DNA from: UBA7672 sp041166025
Lineage (GTDB): Bacteria > Pseudomonadota > Alphaproteobacteria > Caulobacterales > Hyphomonadaceae
NCBI GenBank assembly: GCA_041166025.1
Contig: JBEAMJ010000037.1
Location: forward strand, 57,271 to 121,270
Length of the DNA stretch: 64,000 bases
Direction: 5' to 3'
Shown: piece after piece, positions 28,658 through 37,106 of the stretch
How the letters are laid out: each line of letters starts with the position of its first letter
Position numbering within the stretch: the stretch's first letter is position 1
Position numbers and translations under genes: made by a program
The notes under the pieces: model-generated
Seen by the model: the letters and a program-made list of their open reading frames with translations, nothing else
The model's database searches: none
What the model was told of the DNA's origin: nothing

Positions 28658-29301
28658 CAACGCGCCTCCGGAAAGCGCTGCGTGATCTCTGTTTGGGCGG
28701 CCTTGGCAAGTGAATCCGGCGAAACGGAAGCGTCGAGTATCACACACCGTTGCGGGTTGGCGCGCGCAATGTCGAGGAAGGCGCGATGTACGGCTTCATG
28801 ATAGCTCAGCCCGCGCGATTCGATCGCATCTTGTGCGGCTGCGCGCGCCATCATCCGTGTACGTGCAATCGTCATTGGCAGGTCGAGAACGAATGTCAGG
28901 TCTGGCGCGTCCGCTCCGACGCACATGCGTTCCAGGGCATCGAAGTGTTCCGGCGCAACGCCGCCTGCGGCGACCTGATACGCGCGCGTTGAATCCGAGA
29001 AACGGTCGCAGATTACCCAGGCGCCGCGCGCCAGCGCGGGCCGGATCGTGCGATCGAGATGATCGCTGCGCGCTGCATAGAAAAGCAGCGCTTCGGCAAC
29101 GGGATTCCAGCTGGTGATTTCGTCAGGCGGGTTGAGAATCAGGCGCCGCAATGCTTCGGCGCCGGGAGATCCGCCGGGCTCGCGTGTACGGACAATCTCG
29201 AGACCCTTCGCGCCGAGCTGCAACGCGAGAGCGGCGGCCAGCGTGGATTTCCCCACCCCCTCCCCACCCTCGAGCGTTATGAACCGTCCGCGCTTTGCCA
29301 A
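28657..29301 (-). CDS. tmk: Thymidylate kinase
   Basis: A 214-residue dTMP kinase making dTDP for DNA synthesis. P-loop GGEGVGKST (12-20), TREPGGSPGAEALRRL, the DRFSDSTRAYQ segment, and a short lid with ARAAAQDAIESRG. It lies 4 bp after the D,D-carboxypeptidase gene and is translationally coupled to holB. Confidence 0.96.
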   Translation of the reverse strand: MAKRGRFITLEGGEGVGKSTLAAALALQLGAKGLEIVRTREPGGSPGAEALRRLILNPPDEITSWNPVAEALLFYAARSDHLDRTIRPALARGAWVICDRFSDSTRAYQVAAGGVAPEHFDALERMCVGADAPDLTFVLDLPMTIARTRMMARAAAQDAIESRGLSYHEAVHRAFLDIARANPQRCVILDASVSPDSLAKAAQTEITQRFPEAR

Positions 29302-29305
29302 TGAT

Positions 29306-30481
29306 CTAATCGCCCCTCAGGCCTAGCAGCGCCTTGCCGATAAAGCTGAGCTGGTTGACCGTTGCACCCGCCGCAACAGGCACGCGCTTCACGGGCGTGC
29401 CCGGCGCGGTGATGACCAGTTCGCCGACGACATCGCCTTCCTTTACAGGCGCATAGAGCGGGCCCTTGTAGACGACTTCGCCCTTGATTTTGTCGACCGC
29501 GTCGAGATGTAGGCCGACAGCGTAGTCTTCTGCGGCGATCAGCGGCACCTGCTCCTGTTCTCCGAGCCACACATCGGCCACAGCCACTTGCGCGCCCTTC
29601 TTCACGAGCGTCGCCGAAGTGAAGTCGAGGAAGGCAGAGCGCATCACACGCGGACCTTCCTTCTTGCGCTCGGTTTCGCTGGCGAGGCCGTTGAGGACTA
29701 TGATCCTGCGCTTGCCTTCGCGCACAGCAGATCCGACGAGTCCAAAACCGGAAACCGACAGGTGGCCCGTCTTGACGCCATCAGCGCCGTCAAGCTCGCG
29801 CAGGAGCGGGTTTCGATTGTACTGCCGCGTCTTGTTGAATGTGAATTCCGGCTCGCGGAACATCGGATAGAATTCCGGGAAGTCCTTGATGAGCCTGTAG
29901 GACAGCACGGCGATGTCGTGGGCGCTCATGCGATGGCGCGGATCATCGAGTCCTGTGGAGTTTGCAAAGGTTGAGTTGGTAAGGCCCAGCTCCTTGCCCT
30001 TGGCTGTCGCCTGGCGAGCATAGGCTTCTTCGCTACCGAACAGGCCCTCGGCCAGAACGATGCATGCATCATTGCCGGAGACGATCACCGCGCCCTTGAG
30101 CAGGTCTTGCACGCTGACCTTGGAGTTCAGCGGGAGAAACATTGTCGAGCCGTCCGTACCGGCGCCGCCTGTGCGCCAGGCATGCTCGCTGACAGTGAAT
30201 TCATCGGTCATGGCCAGTCGGCCGGCTTTGATGCGCTCGAACACCATGTAGTAGAGCATCAGCTTCGACATCGACGCCGGGACCATCGGCGTGTCGCCGT
30301 TCTTCGAGTACAGAGACAGGCCGGTGTCGCCATCGAGAATGTACGCGTAGGGCGCGGCGGTGTTCAGCGGATCAGCGGCCAGCTGCTCAATCGGCGCAGG
30401 CCCCGGTGCCGGGCCTGGCTGCGCGATGGCCGACGCGCCGACGAGCAAGGCGGCGGCAAAGGTTCCAGCAATGAGACGCAT
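29306..30481 (-). CDS. Penicillin-binding D-alanyl-D-alanine carboxypeptidase
   Basis: A 391-residue periplasmic PBP5-type enzyme that trims the terminal D-Ala of peptidoglycan pentapeptides. Signal peptide 1-20 (ends AIA-QP), catalytic SxxK at Ser70-Lys73, SGN in IVSGNDACIVLAE, KTG in DGVKTGHLSVSG, then a C-terminal PBP5_C beta domain. The ATG at 30481 starts the signal peptide. Upstream is rlpA, downstream tmk: a cell-wall to replication transition common in this lineage. Confidence 0.94.
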   Translation of the reverse strand: MRLIAGTFAAALLVGASAIAQPGPAPGPAPIEQLAADPLNTAAPYAYILDGDTGLSLYSKNGDTPMVPASMSKLMLYYMVFERIKAGRLAMTDEFTVSEHAWRTGGAGTDGSTMFLPLNSKVSVQDLLKGAVIVSGNDACIVLAEGLFGSEEAYARQATAKGKELGLTNSTFANSTGLDDPRHRMSAHDIAVLSYRLIKDFPEFYPMFREPEFTFNKTRQYNRNPLLRELDGADGVKTGHLSVSGFGLVGSAVREGKRRIIVLNGLASETERKKEGPRVMRSAFLDFTSATLVKKGAQVAVADVWLGEQEQVPLIAAEDYAVGLHLDAVDKIKGEVVYKGPLYAPVKEGDVVGELVITAPGTPVKRVPVAAGATVNQLSFIGKALLGLRGD

Positions 30482-30585
30482 GGCGACAGACTCCCTAGGG
30501 AATCTGGGCACAGAACGGCGTTTTGGGCATGTCCGTCAACCGCTGGAAAGCCGCAGAACAGCAGTCCCTGCCCTGCCCGGTCGGC

Positions 30586-31617
30586 TTATCCCCGCCTTGC
30601 CACGACCAGGGCGGTGGACGCGGCCCCCGGAAGGCTGAGGCGGGCCGCTTCCGCATCCCCGCGCGACATCCACGGGCCAAGGATTACGCGATAGAAGGCT
30701 GCGCCGTTGACGTTGGCCGTTTCGATGGAAACGTCGACCTGCGCGGCGAGGCGGGACTGCAGCGCGCGGGCGTTGCCGAGATCCGAGAAAGATCCGGCCT
30801 GCAGGTAGAAGCCGCCGGCAGGCGCAACCGTCTCAGGCTTGGTGGCAACGATCGGCGGCAGCGGTCGAATAGCAATGTCCATACGCGAGGGCTGGGGGTG
30901 TGAGACAGCTGAAACGCCGCCCGCTGTCACAGGCCCGACATACTCAACGCGCACCTTGGCTGTGCCCTTGGCGTGCATGTCGAGTGCAGCGCCTGCCGCT
31001 TTTGAGAGATCGATGATCCGGTCATCGACGAAAGGCCCGCGATCGTTCAACCGCACAACAACTACGCGACCGTTTTCGAGATTGGTGACCCGCACCAGCG
31101 AGGGAATCGGCAAGGTCGGGTGGGCCGCCGTTAGGTCGTTCTCGTCGAAGGTCTCGCCAGAGGCCGAAGCCTTGCCGTGAAAGGTCGGGCCGTACCAGGA
31201 GGCGATGCCGACCTCGTTGTAGTTGGGTTCGTGCGCCGGAACATACCAGCGACCAGCCACCTGATAGGGTGGGCCGGCATAGGGCGCAGCTGACAGAGCT
31301 GCGGAGCTCAGCGCAATCGGCTCAGACTTTCCGCCCGCAGCAAGCGGAGCGGGGCCGAAGGTCGCCTTGTTCGCGCCCGGGCGCAGGTCAAGCGCGCCGA
31401 GGGGCGCAGAGTTCGTGAAGTTCGGAATTGGGGCGTGGGGGGCGATGTTCAATGCCAGCGGATCGGCGCGGCTCTCCAGGCGCAACGAGGCGGGGGACGA
31501 CTTGTAGACGATGGGCGCCTGCGCGAGCGCCTGGGCGGTTGAGAGTGCCGCTATCAGCGCGAAGGAAACGGCGCGCCCAGCGGCATTCAAACGGAAGGTG
31601 AGGCAACCTGCCATCAT
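30586..31617 (-). CDS. rlpA: RlpA-like septal protein with double-psi beta-barrel and SPOR domain
   Basis: A 343-residue exported protein: signal peptide about 1-33, a low-complexity linker, a DPBB domain (about 138-225) with GIASWYGPTFHGKASASGE and RLNDRGPFVDDRIIDLS carrying the catalytic Asp, and a C-terminal SPOR domain (about 265-343) starting GFYLQAGSFSDLGNARAL for binding denuded septal glycan. RlpA family members are lytic transglycosylases acting at division sites. It lies 104 bp upstream of the carboxypeptidase gene, same strand. Confidence 0.92.
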   Translation of the reverse strand: MMAGCLTFRLNAAGRAVSFALIAALSTAQALAQAPIVYKSSPASLRLESRADPLALNIAPHAPIPNFTNSAPLGALDLRPGANKATFGPAPLAAGGKSEPIALSSAALSAAPYAGPPYQVAGRWYVPAHEPNYNEVGIASWYGPTFHGKASASGETFDENDLTAAHPTLPIPSLVRVTNLENGRVVVVRLNDRGPFVDDRIIDLSKAAGAALDMHAKGTAKVRVEYVGPVTAGGVSAVSHPQPSRMDIAIRPLPPIVATKPETVAPAGGFYLQAGSFSDLGNARALQSRLAAQVDVSIETANVNGAAFYRVILGPWMSRGDAEAARLSLPGAASTALVVARRG

Positions 31618-31890
31618 CGATCCCTTTCAGACAGCCGCTCTTCTGGCGGCGTGGAGTATCCTTACCTCGGGCAGCCTTGCGGTCGGCGAAACCGGACTGT
31701 GCGAATTTTCACCAATTTGTCCGGGTCTGACGCCATGGTTAGCCATTTGCTGGAAATTCGTACGCGTTGGTCGGCGCGGGCCGCTTTTTGCCAGTCAAAG
31801 AGCCATATCGGGGCCGCAGATCGCCCTTTATGGGACCGGCCGACGTAAACCATTTTCTTTGGAGCCAACCCTGCCTAGAAGGGCCGGCAA

Positions 31891-31980
31891 GGAAGGGTGG
31901 CCGAGTGGTTTAAGGCACCGGTCTTGAAAACCGGCGTGGGGGGAACCCCACCGTGGGTTCGAATCCCACCCCTTCCGCCA
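31891..31980 (+). tRNA. tRNA-Ser(UGA)
   Basis: A 90-nt class II tRNA with encoded CCA. Acceptor stem GGAAGGG/CCCTTCC, anticodon stem-loop CCGGT-CTTGAAA-ACCGG (anticodon TGA), long variable arm GTGGGG-GGAA-CCCCAC, T-loop GTTCGAATC. Its 3' end from 31967 forms attL of the integrated element, which restores an intact tRNA gene. Confidence 0.97.
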
Positions 31981-31981
31981 T
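31967..31981 (+). repeat. attL core (tRNA-Ser 3' end)
   Basis: CACCCCTTCCGCCAT, identical to 51810-51824. It covers the end of the T-stem, the acceptor strand and CCA of tRNA-Ser, plus one base. Confidence 0.92.
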
Positions 31982-32042
31982 CGCCTCACAAAACGCCCTG
32001 TATTTATGTGATAAAAGCGTTATCGACAAGTCGACCTTCAAC

Positions 32043-32062
32043 CAACCCACGTTTCAACCCAC
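32043..32062 (+). other. Candidate integrase arm-binding sites, left end
   Basis: Two copies of CAACCCAC (32043-32050 and 32055-32062) spaced 12 bp apart, about 60 bp inside attL. The same 12-bp-spaced pair in the same orientation occurs inside attR. Paired short repeats at both element ends are typical of arm-type integrase sites; binding is inferred. The surrounding non-coding stretch 31982-32145 shows no gene. Confidence 0.6.
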
Positions 32063-32145
32063 AAGACGCCCGAGATGGCGTGGGCTTTTGTGAGGTGAGT
32101 TGAGACGCTGTTGGAGGACCCGAACGCTGGTCGCGGTTGGCGTTT

Positions 32146-32655
32146 CTAGTGTGACCGTAAGGCGAGAAGAAGCCACCTCAGCTGGTTGCGATCGAACCGC
32201 CGGACCGGTCCGTCTGGAAGCACGCTCGCACCGCGGAACCGGATGCCGGGGACGAGCCCCTGCTGTACTTTCCTGGCAATCGTCGCTCTGGACACGCCGA
32301 AGCACTCTTTGATTGCACGGTAGGTGAACCAGATGCGGTTGGGAGGAAGCGCGGCGATCGAGCGATCGACCAGTTCCTGATCGAGCGGCGGGTAGTCAGG
32401 CAGATCAGCAGGCGAGACAATCCGCGTCTCACTTAGAACACGGTCTGCCGCGGCCTTCCTCACGTCGGGCGTCGGCGTTGACGGCGCGGAGACTGCAACA
32501 CGTGTTCGGGTCGGACGCGTGGTTGTCGCAACCACCGCTTCAACGGGGGTGGCGTCGCGATCGCACACCACAGTCGCGGGCTGCGACGACATCCCGAACA
32601 CGAAGAGATCCGGCTGCAAGGTCGAAACGGAACTGGCTTTAGAGCGGCGTGTCAT
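32146..32655 (-). CDS. HTH DNA-binding protein, candidate excisionase/regulator
   Basis: A 169-residue protein with a disordered, Thr/Pro/Val-rich N-terminal half and a C-terminal winged-helix/MerR-like segment (about 110-165): FTYRAIKECFGVSRATIARKVQQG followed by a wing and FDRNQLRWLL. The layout is like AlpA/Xis-type regulators. Its place next to attL, at the end opposite the integrase, suits a recombination directionality factor, but plain repressor function is equally possible. Paired ATTCACAGG repeats sit just upstream. Confidence 0.6.
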   Translation of the reverse strand: MTRRSKASSVSTLQPDLFVFGMSSQPATVVCDRDATPVEAVVATTTRPTRTRVAVSAPSTPTPDVRKAAADRVLSETRIVSPADLPDYPPLDQELVDRSIAALPPNRIWFTYRAIKECFGVSRATIARKVQQGLVPGIRFRGASVLPDGPVRRFDRNQLRWLLLALRSH

Positions 32656-32677
32656 GTGAATGCATCCCGCTCAGATC

Positions 32678-32698
32678 ATTCACAGGCATATTCACAGG
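32678..32698. promoter_or_regulatory. Direct repeats upstream of the HTH gene, candidate operator
   Basis: ATTCACAGG occurs at 32678-32686 and 32690-32698 (12-bp period). A GTGAAT half in inverted orientation at 32656-32661 touches the HTH start codon. The position suggests autoregulation by the HTH protein; inferred only. Confidence 0.4.
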
Positions 32699-32767
32699 GC
32701 GACCGGATTCTTCCACTGCCAGAAAATACGGTGAATCCACCGTGCAAAATGACGATGCCCAGGCGAG

Positions 32768-34783
32768 CTACATCGGCGGCAGGTCGATCCCCCGTCCACG
32801 TTGCAGGCTCCATGATATGCCTCGCCCGCGTAGCACGCCCTCGACCTGTCGGCCGCCAAAACGTTCGAGCACCGGCCGCCAGTCCACCAGCACTGCGTGC
32901 CGCCCCGCATCAATCAATGCCATGCGTCCCTGCGCCAGATCGATCCGCCGCGCATAGACGCCCTGGATTTGGTTGAGCCGCACAGTCAGGACAGGCTTGC
33001 CAATCTCTGCCCTGAGATCGTCGGCCGCGGCGCGCACTTCATTTGTCGCCAACCAGCTAAGCGTCGATTGTGGCAACACCGACTGATCGCGGCCAAGCCA
33101 GCCTTGTTCGATCAGGAACAACCGGCGTTGCTGAAGCGCGGAAGCGTACTGGCGGGCGAAGGCGCCCTCGCCCTCGGGTTGGGCGACTTCGCCCGCCAGT
33201 ACGCGGTCGAGCCGCGTGGGACCGATGGCGGTTACCTGCTCTTCCAGGGTCCAGTAGGAAGCGACACCGGCAATCATCGGGTAACGCCGGGAAAGCCGTT
33301 CATCGAACAGCATCGCCCGCGCGAGATGATCATGGCCCACGAGGAACACGCCATTCGCGTCCCTGCTGATGAGGCTCATCCGTCGCATCGCTTCGAGACG
33401 GCGGATGTTTGCCTCGATCAGACTGTCACTTACGCGATACGAAGCCCACCGGTGATGCTCGGCTGAATAGAGCCCGCCGGTCTTCTCTGCGATGGCGGCA
33501 ATGGCATGGTCCGCCGGCTTCGGCGCCGGCACATTTGGCTCCAGTGTGACGATCGATCCTGAAACGACGCCATCGAGCGTGAGCTGATCAGCTTCCCGCG
33601 CGATGCGCGCATAGCGCAGCTCTCCCCTGCCCGTCTCGATAACGGCAAGGAAGATATCGCCCATGTCGTCCGCCGGTCCGTAATGCACCAGCTGACCTTC
33701 AATCGCCTCTTCCGGCGCGGCCGCCAGCAGCGGCAACAGTTCGCCAGGTCTGCGATGGGTTGAGACAGCCCGCTCGATTGCCTGATGCTCATCGATGGAT
33801 CTGAGCTCCCCGATCAGATTGTCGGAAATCCGCCAGCCATCCCGCGCCCGCTCGGCAAGGTCCCAGGCCTCCAACCGCTCCAGCCGGGCGATCAGGTGAG
33901 GCTGGTAGACGTGGACAATCCCTTCACCGTCCAGTGAAGCAATCAGCTCGCGGTCCAGCGGCGTCACCGTCATCCGGCTGACCTCACGCCAGTGATCGCG
34001 CCAGAGGTCGCTCTCCAGACGGGGTCCAAGCAGCCGGGTCACGACCTCCTGCGCATGCTCGCGGATGCCTGAGGAGATCAGCCTGGAAGGAATGAACAGG
34101 TCTTGTCCGTCCGCGCGTCGCCCCCGGATCAGGACATGCGTATGCGGATTGTCCGTATCCCAGTGATCGACAGCCAGCCATTCCAGCTTCGTGCCCAGCT
34201 GGCGCTCCAGACCTGACATCACTTCACGAACAAAGGGCTTGAGGTCGCCCAACCCCTCACCGTCTTCGGCCGAGATAATCAGCCGGAAGTGGCGGCTGTC
34301 TTCGGCCCACCCGGCGGTGACTGCCTTGCCGTCGACGGCGAGTTCGGAGCGATCATAGAAGGCGAAGCGTTCGTTTCCTGGCGTGTCCGTGCGTTGCAGA
34401 TAATCGACCGAGCGCTCAAGCCCCGGCTCGCCGCGTCCGGCAGCTTTGCCATCGCGCGCCAGATAGCTCAGATGCGCCCGCAGCGGCGCGCCCTTGCTTG
34501 CGCTATGCATCGCATAGCGGGCCTTCACCACGACGCGGCGCTGGGTTGGTATGACGGGCCTCGCCCTGCCCGCCGAGCCCTTTCGGAAATGCGCGCGGAT
34601 GCCGGTCTTCGGTGCGATGCGCGTTTTGGGTGCGACGCGGGCCTTGGGCGCGATAAGGGTCTTGGGTCCGGCTGTCGCGCCAATGCGCTGACGCACCTTG
34701 GCGCGCACGCCGGCCAGGGTGGCGGGCCTGTCGTGACGGATGCGGCCCGGCGTCAGTTCGAACTCGTTCTCGCCCTTCGTCAT
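32768..34783 (-). CDS. Relaxase/mobilization nuclease with DUF3363 domain
   Basis: A 671-residue VirD2-like relaxase. Start read at MTKGENEFELTPGRIR, where similarity to the family begins; GTG at 34861 is an alternative. Residues 40-60 carry APK(T/A)R repeats, QRRVVVKARY begins the nuclease region, and the His-rich motif DNPHTHVLIRG (His214, His216) follows HFRLIISAEDG. The C-terminal ~400 residues match the DUF3363 layout (GVASYWTLEEQ, VLPQSTLSWLATNE). It would nick oriT and pilot single-strand transfer in trans with a helper conjugation system. Confidence 0.88.
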   Translation of the reverse strand: MTKGENEFELTPGRIRHDRPATLAGVRAKVRQRIGATAGPKTLIAPKARVAPKTRIAPKTGIRAHFRKGSAGRARPVIPTQRRVVVKARYAMHSASKGAPLRAHLSYLARDGKAAGRGEPGLERSVDYLQRTDTPGNERFAFYDRSELAVDGKAVTAGWAEDSRHFRLIISAEDGEGLGDLKPFVREVMSGLERQLGTKLEWLAVDHWDTDNPHTHVLIRGRRADGQDLFIPSRLISSGIREHAQEVVTRLLGPRLESDLWRDHWREVSRMTVTPLDRELIASLDGEGIVHVYQPHLIARLERLEAWDLAERARDGWRISDNLIGELRSIDEHQAIERAVSTHRRPGELLPLLAAAPEEAIEGQLVHYGPADDMGDIFLAVIETGRGELRYARIAREADQLTLDGVVSGSIVTLEPNVPAPKPADHAIAAIAEKTGGLYSAEHHRWASYRVSDSLIEANIRRLEAMRRMSLISRDANGVFLVGHDHLARAMLFDERLSRRYPMIAGVASYWTLEEQVTAIGPTRLDRVLAGEVAQPEGEGAFARQYASALQQRRLFLIEQGWLGRDQSVLPQSTLSWLATNEVRAAADDLRAEIGKPVLTVRLNQIQGVYARRIDLAQGRMALIDAGRHAVLVDWRPVLERFGGRQVEGVLRGRGISWSLQRGRGIDLPPM

Positions 34784-35277
34784 GATGCCGAGAATGCCGA
34801 CTCCGGGCATCACTTCCAGCGCTTGCACCCTACTCGCGAAGTTGCGGCGGATCCGCCGCACGCCACACGCACATGTGCGGTGGATATTCTTATGTGCAGA
34901 CAGGGCCCTAAGGCCCGATGCACGGCACGTGCTTTATCTTGCACTCCTAACCGCTTTCGTTTTTCGGGTTGGTCGGGTCATGAAGATTCTCCGTTTACGG
35001 ACATATCACAATGGGCTGTCGGTCTCCAGCCAGCGGGGTCAGGATCGGATGCGCCATGCACTCCTTCGTGCTCATCGCCGGCGTGTCGTGATGCCTGTCG
35101 GCGCGGCGCATTTGTGCGTCGGGTTCGCGGGGCCTCTTCCATCAGGCATACCAGCGTGGTCGCCGGCATGAGTTTCCTCATGTTGGCGCCGCATACAAGA
35201 TATCGGGCTTTCCCGCCGCCCTGGTTTCGCATCGTCACCGTCTCCCGCTTGCGCGGATCCTCGTGTCTAGATCTGTC
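34784..35277. other. 494-bp stretch without supportable gene
   Basis: Between the relaxase start and the IS110 transposase stop. It must hold one end of the IS110 element and the upstream region of the relaxase gene, where an oriT might lie. A perfect 12-bp palindrome CGCACATGTGCG sits at 34868-34879. Short open frames here have no recognisable similarity. Confidence 0.4.
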
Positions 35278-36372
35278 TCACGCTGGCTTCAGATTGCTGG
35301 CGCCAAGCAGGCGACGGATCTTGATGTGGGCATCCCCGGCTGGCATCGGGCCGCCAGCGTCGAGCTGGAACTCGGTTCCATCCCGCCACATCGCGTACAT
35401 CGCCATGGCGAGACGCCTTGCCACCGCCACCGCCGCCTTGTGGTGCCCTTTCTGAGCCATCAGGCGCTCGCCCCAGGTCTTGATCGGGGTGCGGCCGCGA
35501 TACTTGACCAGAAGGATGTGCGCCGCCTCGAACAGGCAACGCCGCACATCCTTGTCGCCCTGCTTGGAGATCCGCCCCTGCCGGTCGATTGTCTCCCCCG
35601 ACTGCCAGCGTTTGGGCGTCAGGCCGAAGTAGGCGCCGACCGTCTTGGCGCTGTCGAACCGGCCGGGATCGTCGATCGCCGCCTTGAAGCTCAGCGCCGT
35701 GATCGGTCCCACCCCCGGGATACGCATGTAGCGGCGGCACAACTCATCGCGCGCCACCACGCTGATTACTAGCTTATGCAGCCGGGCGACCTCCTCCAGG
35801 ATCGCGTGGCGCACCCGCAGCATCGCCTCGACCAGGCCGCCCAGGACCGCATCCTCGCCGACCAGTTCGCGCGCCCGCCCCTCGAACGTCTTCTTGCCAA
35901 CGATCCCCATCCGCAGCCCGAACACCTTGAGCGACTGGCGGATGGAGTTCTCGATATCGAACCGCTTGCGCACCAGCAGGGCGCGCTGGCTGAGCAGGAA
36001 GCGCAGCCGGTAGCTCTCGTCGCTCTTGATATGGACGCTGCGGAACCACCCTGCCCGCACCAGATGCGCGATGCCCCGTGCATCGGTCTGGTCGGTCTTG
36101 TTGCGCTGGGCCCGCATCGCCGCCCGTGCGTGATAGGCCTCGAGGCACACAACCGGCATGCCGCGCGCGTCCAGCTCCGCATGCAACCAGGGCGACATCG
36201 ACCCCGCCTCATGGCCTACCCGCCGCAGGGTCCGCCGCCAGGGTTTGAGCGCTCTGGCGAGGAGATCGGGATCGGTGGGGATGTCGGCTTCGAAGACGAT
36301 CTCGCCGTCCTGGTCGACGACACAGAGAGAAGAGGCTTTAGTTCCGACGTCGAGACCGGCAAAGTGCTCCAT
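35278..36372 (-). CDS. IS110-family transposase (recombinase)
   Basis: A 364-residue DEDD recombinase. N-terminal RuvC-like domain with FAGLDVGTKASSLCVV and NKTDQTDARGIAHLV; C-terminal transposase domain with MRIPGVGPITALSFKA and the serine-containing ETIDRQGRISKQGDKDVRR. GGAGG precedes the ATG at 36372, which excludes a 49-codon upstream extension. Full length for the family and apparently intact. Confidence 0.93.
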   Translation of the reverse strand: MEHFAGLDVGTKASSLCVVDQDGEIVFEADIPTDPDLLARALKPWRRTLRRVGHEAGSMSPWLHAELDARGMPVVCLEAYHARAAMRAQRNKTDQTDARGIAHLVRAGWFRSVHIKSDESYRLRFLLSQRALLVRKRFDIENSIRQSLKVFGLRMGIVGKKTFEGRARELVGEDAVLGGLVEAMLRVRHAILEEVARLHKLVISVVARDELCRRYMRIPGVGPITALSFKAAIDDPGRFDSAKTVGAYFGLTPKRWQSGETIDRQGRISKQGDKDVRRCLFEAAHILLVKYRGRTPIKTWGERLMAQKGHHKAAVAVARRLAMAMYAMWRDGTEFQLDAGGPMPAGDAHIKIRRLLGASNLKPA

Positions 36373-36496
36373 GGCTGTCCTCCGATGGCGTTTGGGGCGC
36401 GCCAACGCCCCGGGTTTGCTGAGGACGAGATTGTGCAGGACAGCCGCCTCACCCGCATCTGGTGCAGGCAACATGGCGACCGGCGGGGCGTGAGGC
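35278..36496 (-). mobile_element. IS110-family insertion sequence (ends not resolved)
   Basis: The transposase gene plus the 124-bp non-coding stretch on its 5' side, where the bridge RNA of this family can be encoded. That stretch has a GGGGCG-CGCCAA-CGCCCC hairpin (36394-36411). Family members usually lack terminal inverted repeats, so true boundaries cannot be read from one copy; the element may extend left of 35278 and slightly into the TIR gene 3' end. Confidence 0.55.
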
Positions 36497-37030
36497 TCAG
36501 CGGTTACGCCGGCAAACAAATGACTTCCGTGTCCGGTCTTGTTGCCGCTTATGCCATTCGCTCACACAGGCCGGACCGGCCCTATCAGACTTCGGGGCGG
36601 ATTCTCGCTGCAGCAGATCGAGGAGCTGGCGCAAACCCTCATCCCAGCCGTTGTCGAAGCGGACAAAATTAAGGTCCGAGATGTCGGCGTGGACCGCATT
36701 GAACGGCAGCGCATCGGCCTTGATCGGCACGATGAAGTCCTTGATTGCGTGCCGCGTCTGCGCGGCCTTGGCGATCTTCAACTCCCGGAGCGTTCCTTCC
36801 TTTCGGTTGGACTCCAGCGTTGAGATGAAGAGAAAACGGAAGGCGTGATCGTTGATCGCTGCTTCGATGTCTCGCCAAAACTGCTCGCCGCCGAGGAGCT
36901 TGGTCACATCGCGCCAGGTCTCATAGCCCGCGATCGCCAACTGCATGGCCAGCCAGGACGCGAACGCGTTGTCTTGCGGTGTTGCATGACTGACGAAGAT
37001 CAGCCGGCGTGGTTTTGCTGATTCGGGCAT
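36497..37030 (-). CDS. TIR-domain protein, possible NADase defence effector, 3' end next to IS110
   Basis: A 177-residue protein. Residues 8-140 form a TIR domain: strand LIFVSHATPQDN, BB-loop region YETWRDVTKLLGGEQFW, LFIST, then EGTLRELKIA whose Glu83 aligns with the catalytic glutamate of NAD-cleaving TIRs, and IVPIKADALPF. The last ~30 residues are basic and unconserved and lie next to the IS110 5' flank, so the natural C-terminus may be lost. It is 76 bp downstream of abiEii on the same strand. Many bacterial TIR proteins deplete NAD during phage infection; activity here is inferred. Confidence 0.8.
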   Translation of the reverse strand: MPESAKPRRLIFVSHATPQDNAFASWLAMQLAIAGYETWRDVTKLLGGEQFWRDIEAAINDHAFRFLFISTLESNRKEGTLRELKIAKAAQTRHAIKDFIVPIKADALPFNAVHADISDLNFVRFDNGWDEGLRQLLDLLQRESAPKSDRAGPACVSEWHKRQQDRTRKSFVCRRNR

Positions 37031-37106
37031 GAGAACATTTGTAGCGCGCGCGCCGAATCGGGAGATACGAAATGAGCGAAACTGGCCTGTTGATAACAGC
37101 GAGCCG

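Noticed and set aside
31897..32103. Short open frame starting inside tRNA-Ser
   Set aside because: The DNA forms a perfect tRNA; the frame is incidental.
34868..34879. CGCACATGTGCG palindrome upstream of the relaxase as oriT
   Set aside because: No nick-site consensus of the IncP/VirD2 type adjacent; a 12-bp palindrome alone is too little evidence.
34289..35455. 388-residue plus-strand frame overlapping the relaxase start and the IS110 end
   Set aside because: Runs antisense through conserved relaxase and transposase codons, no recognisable domain.
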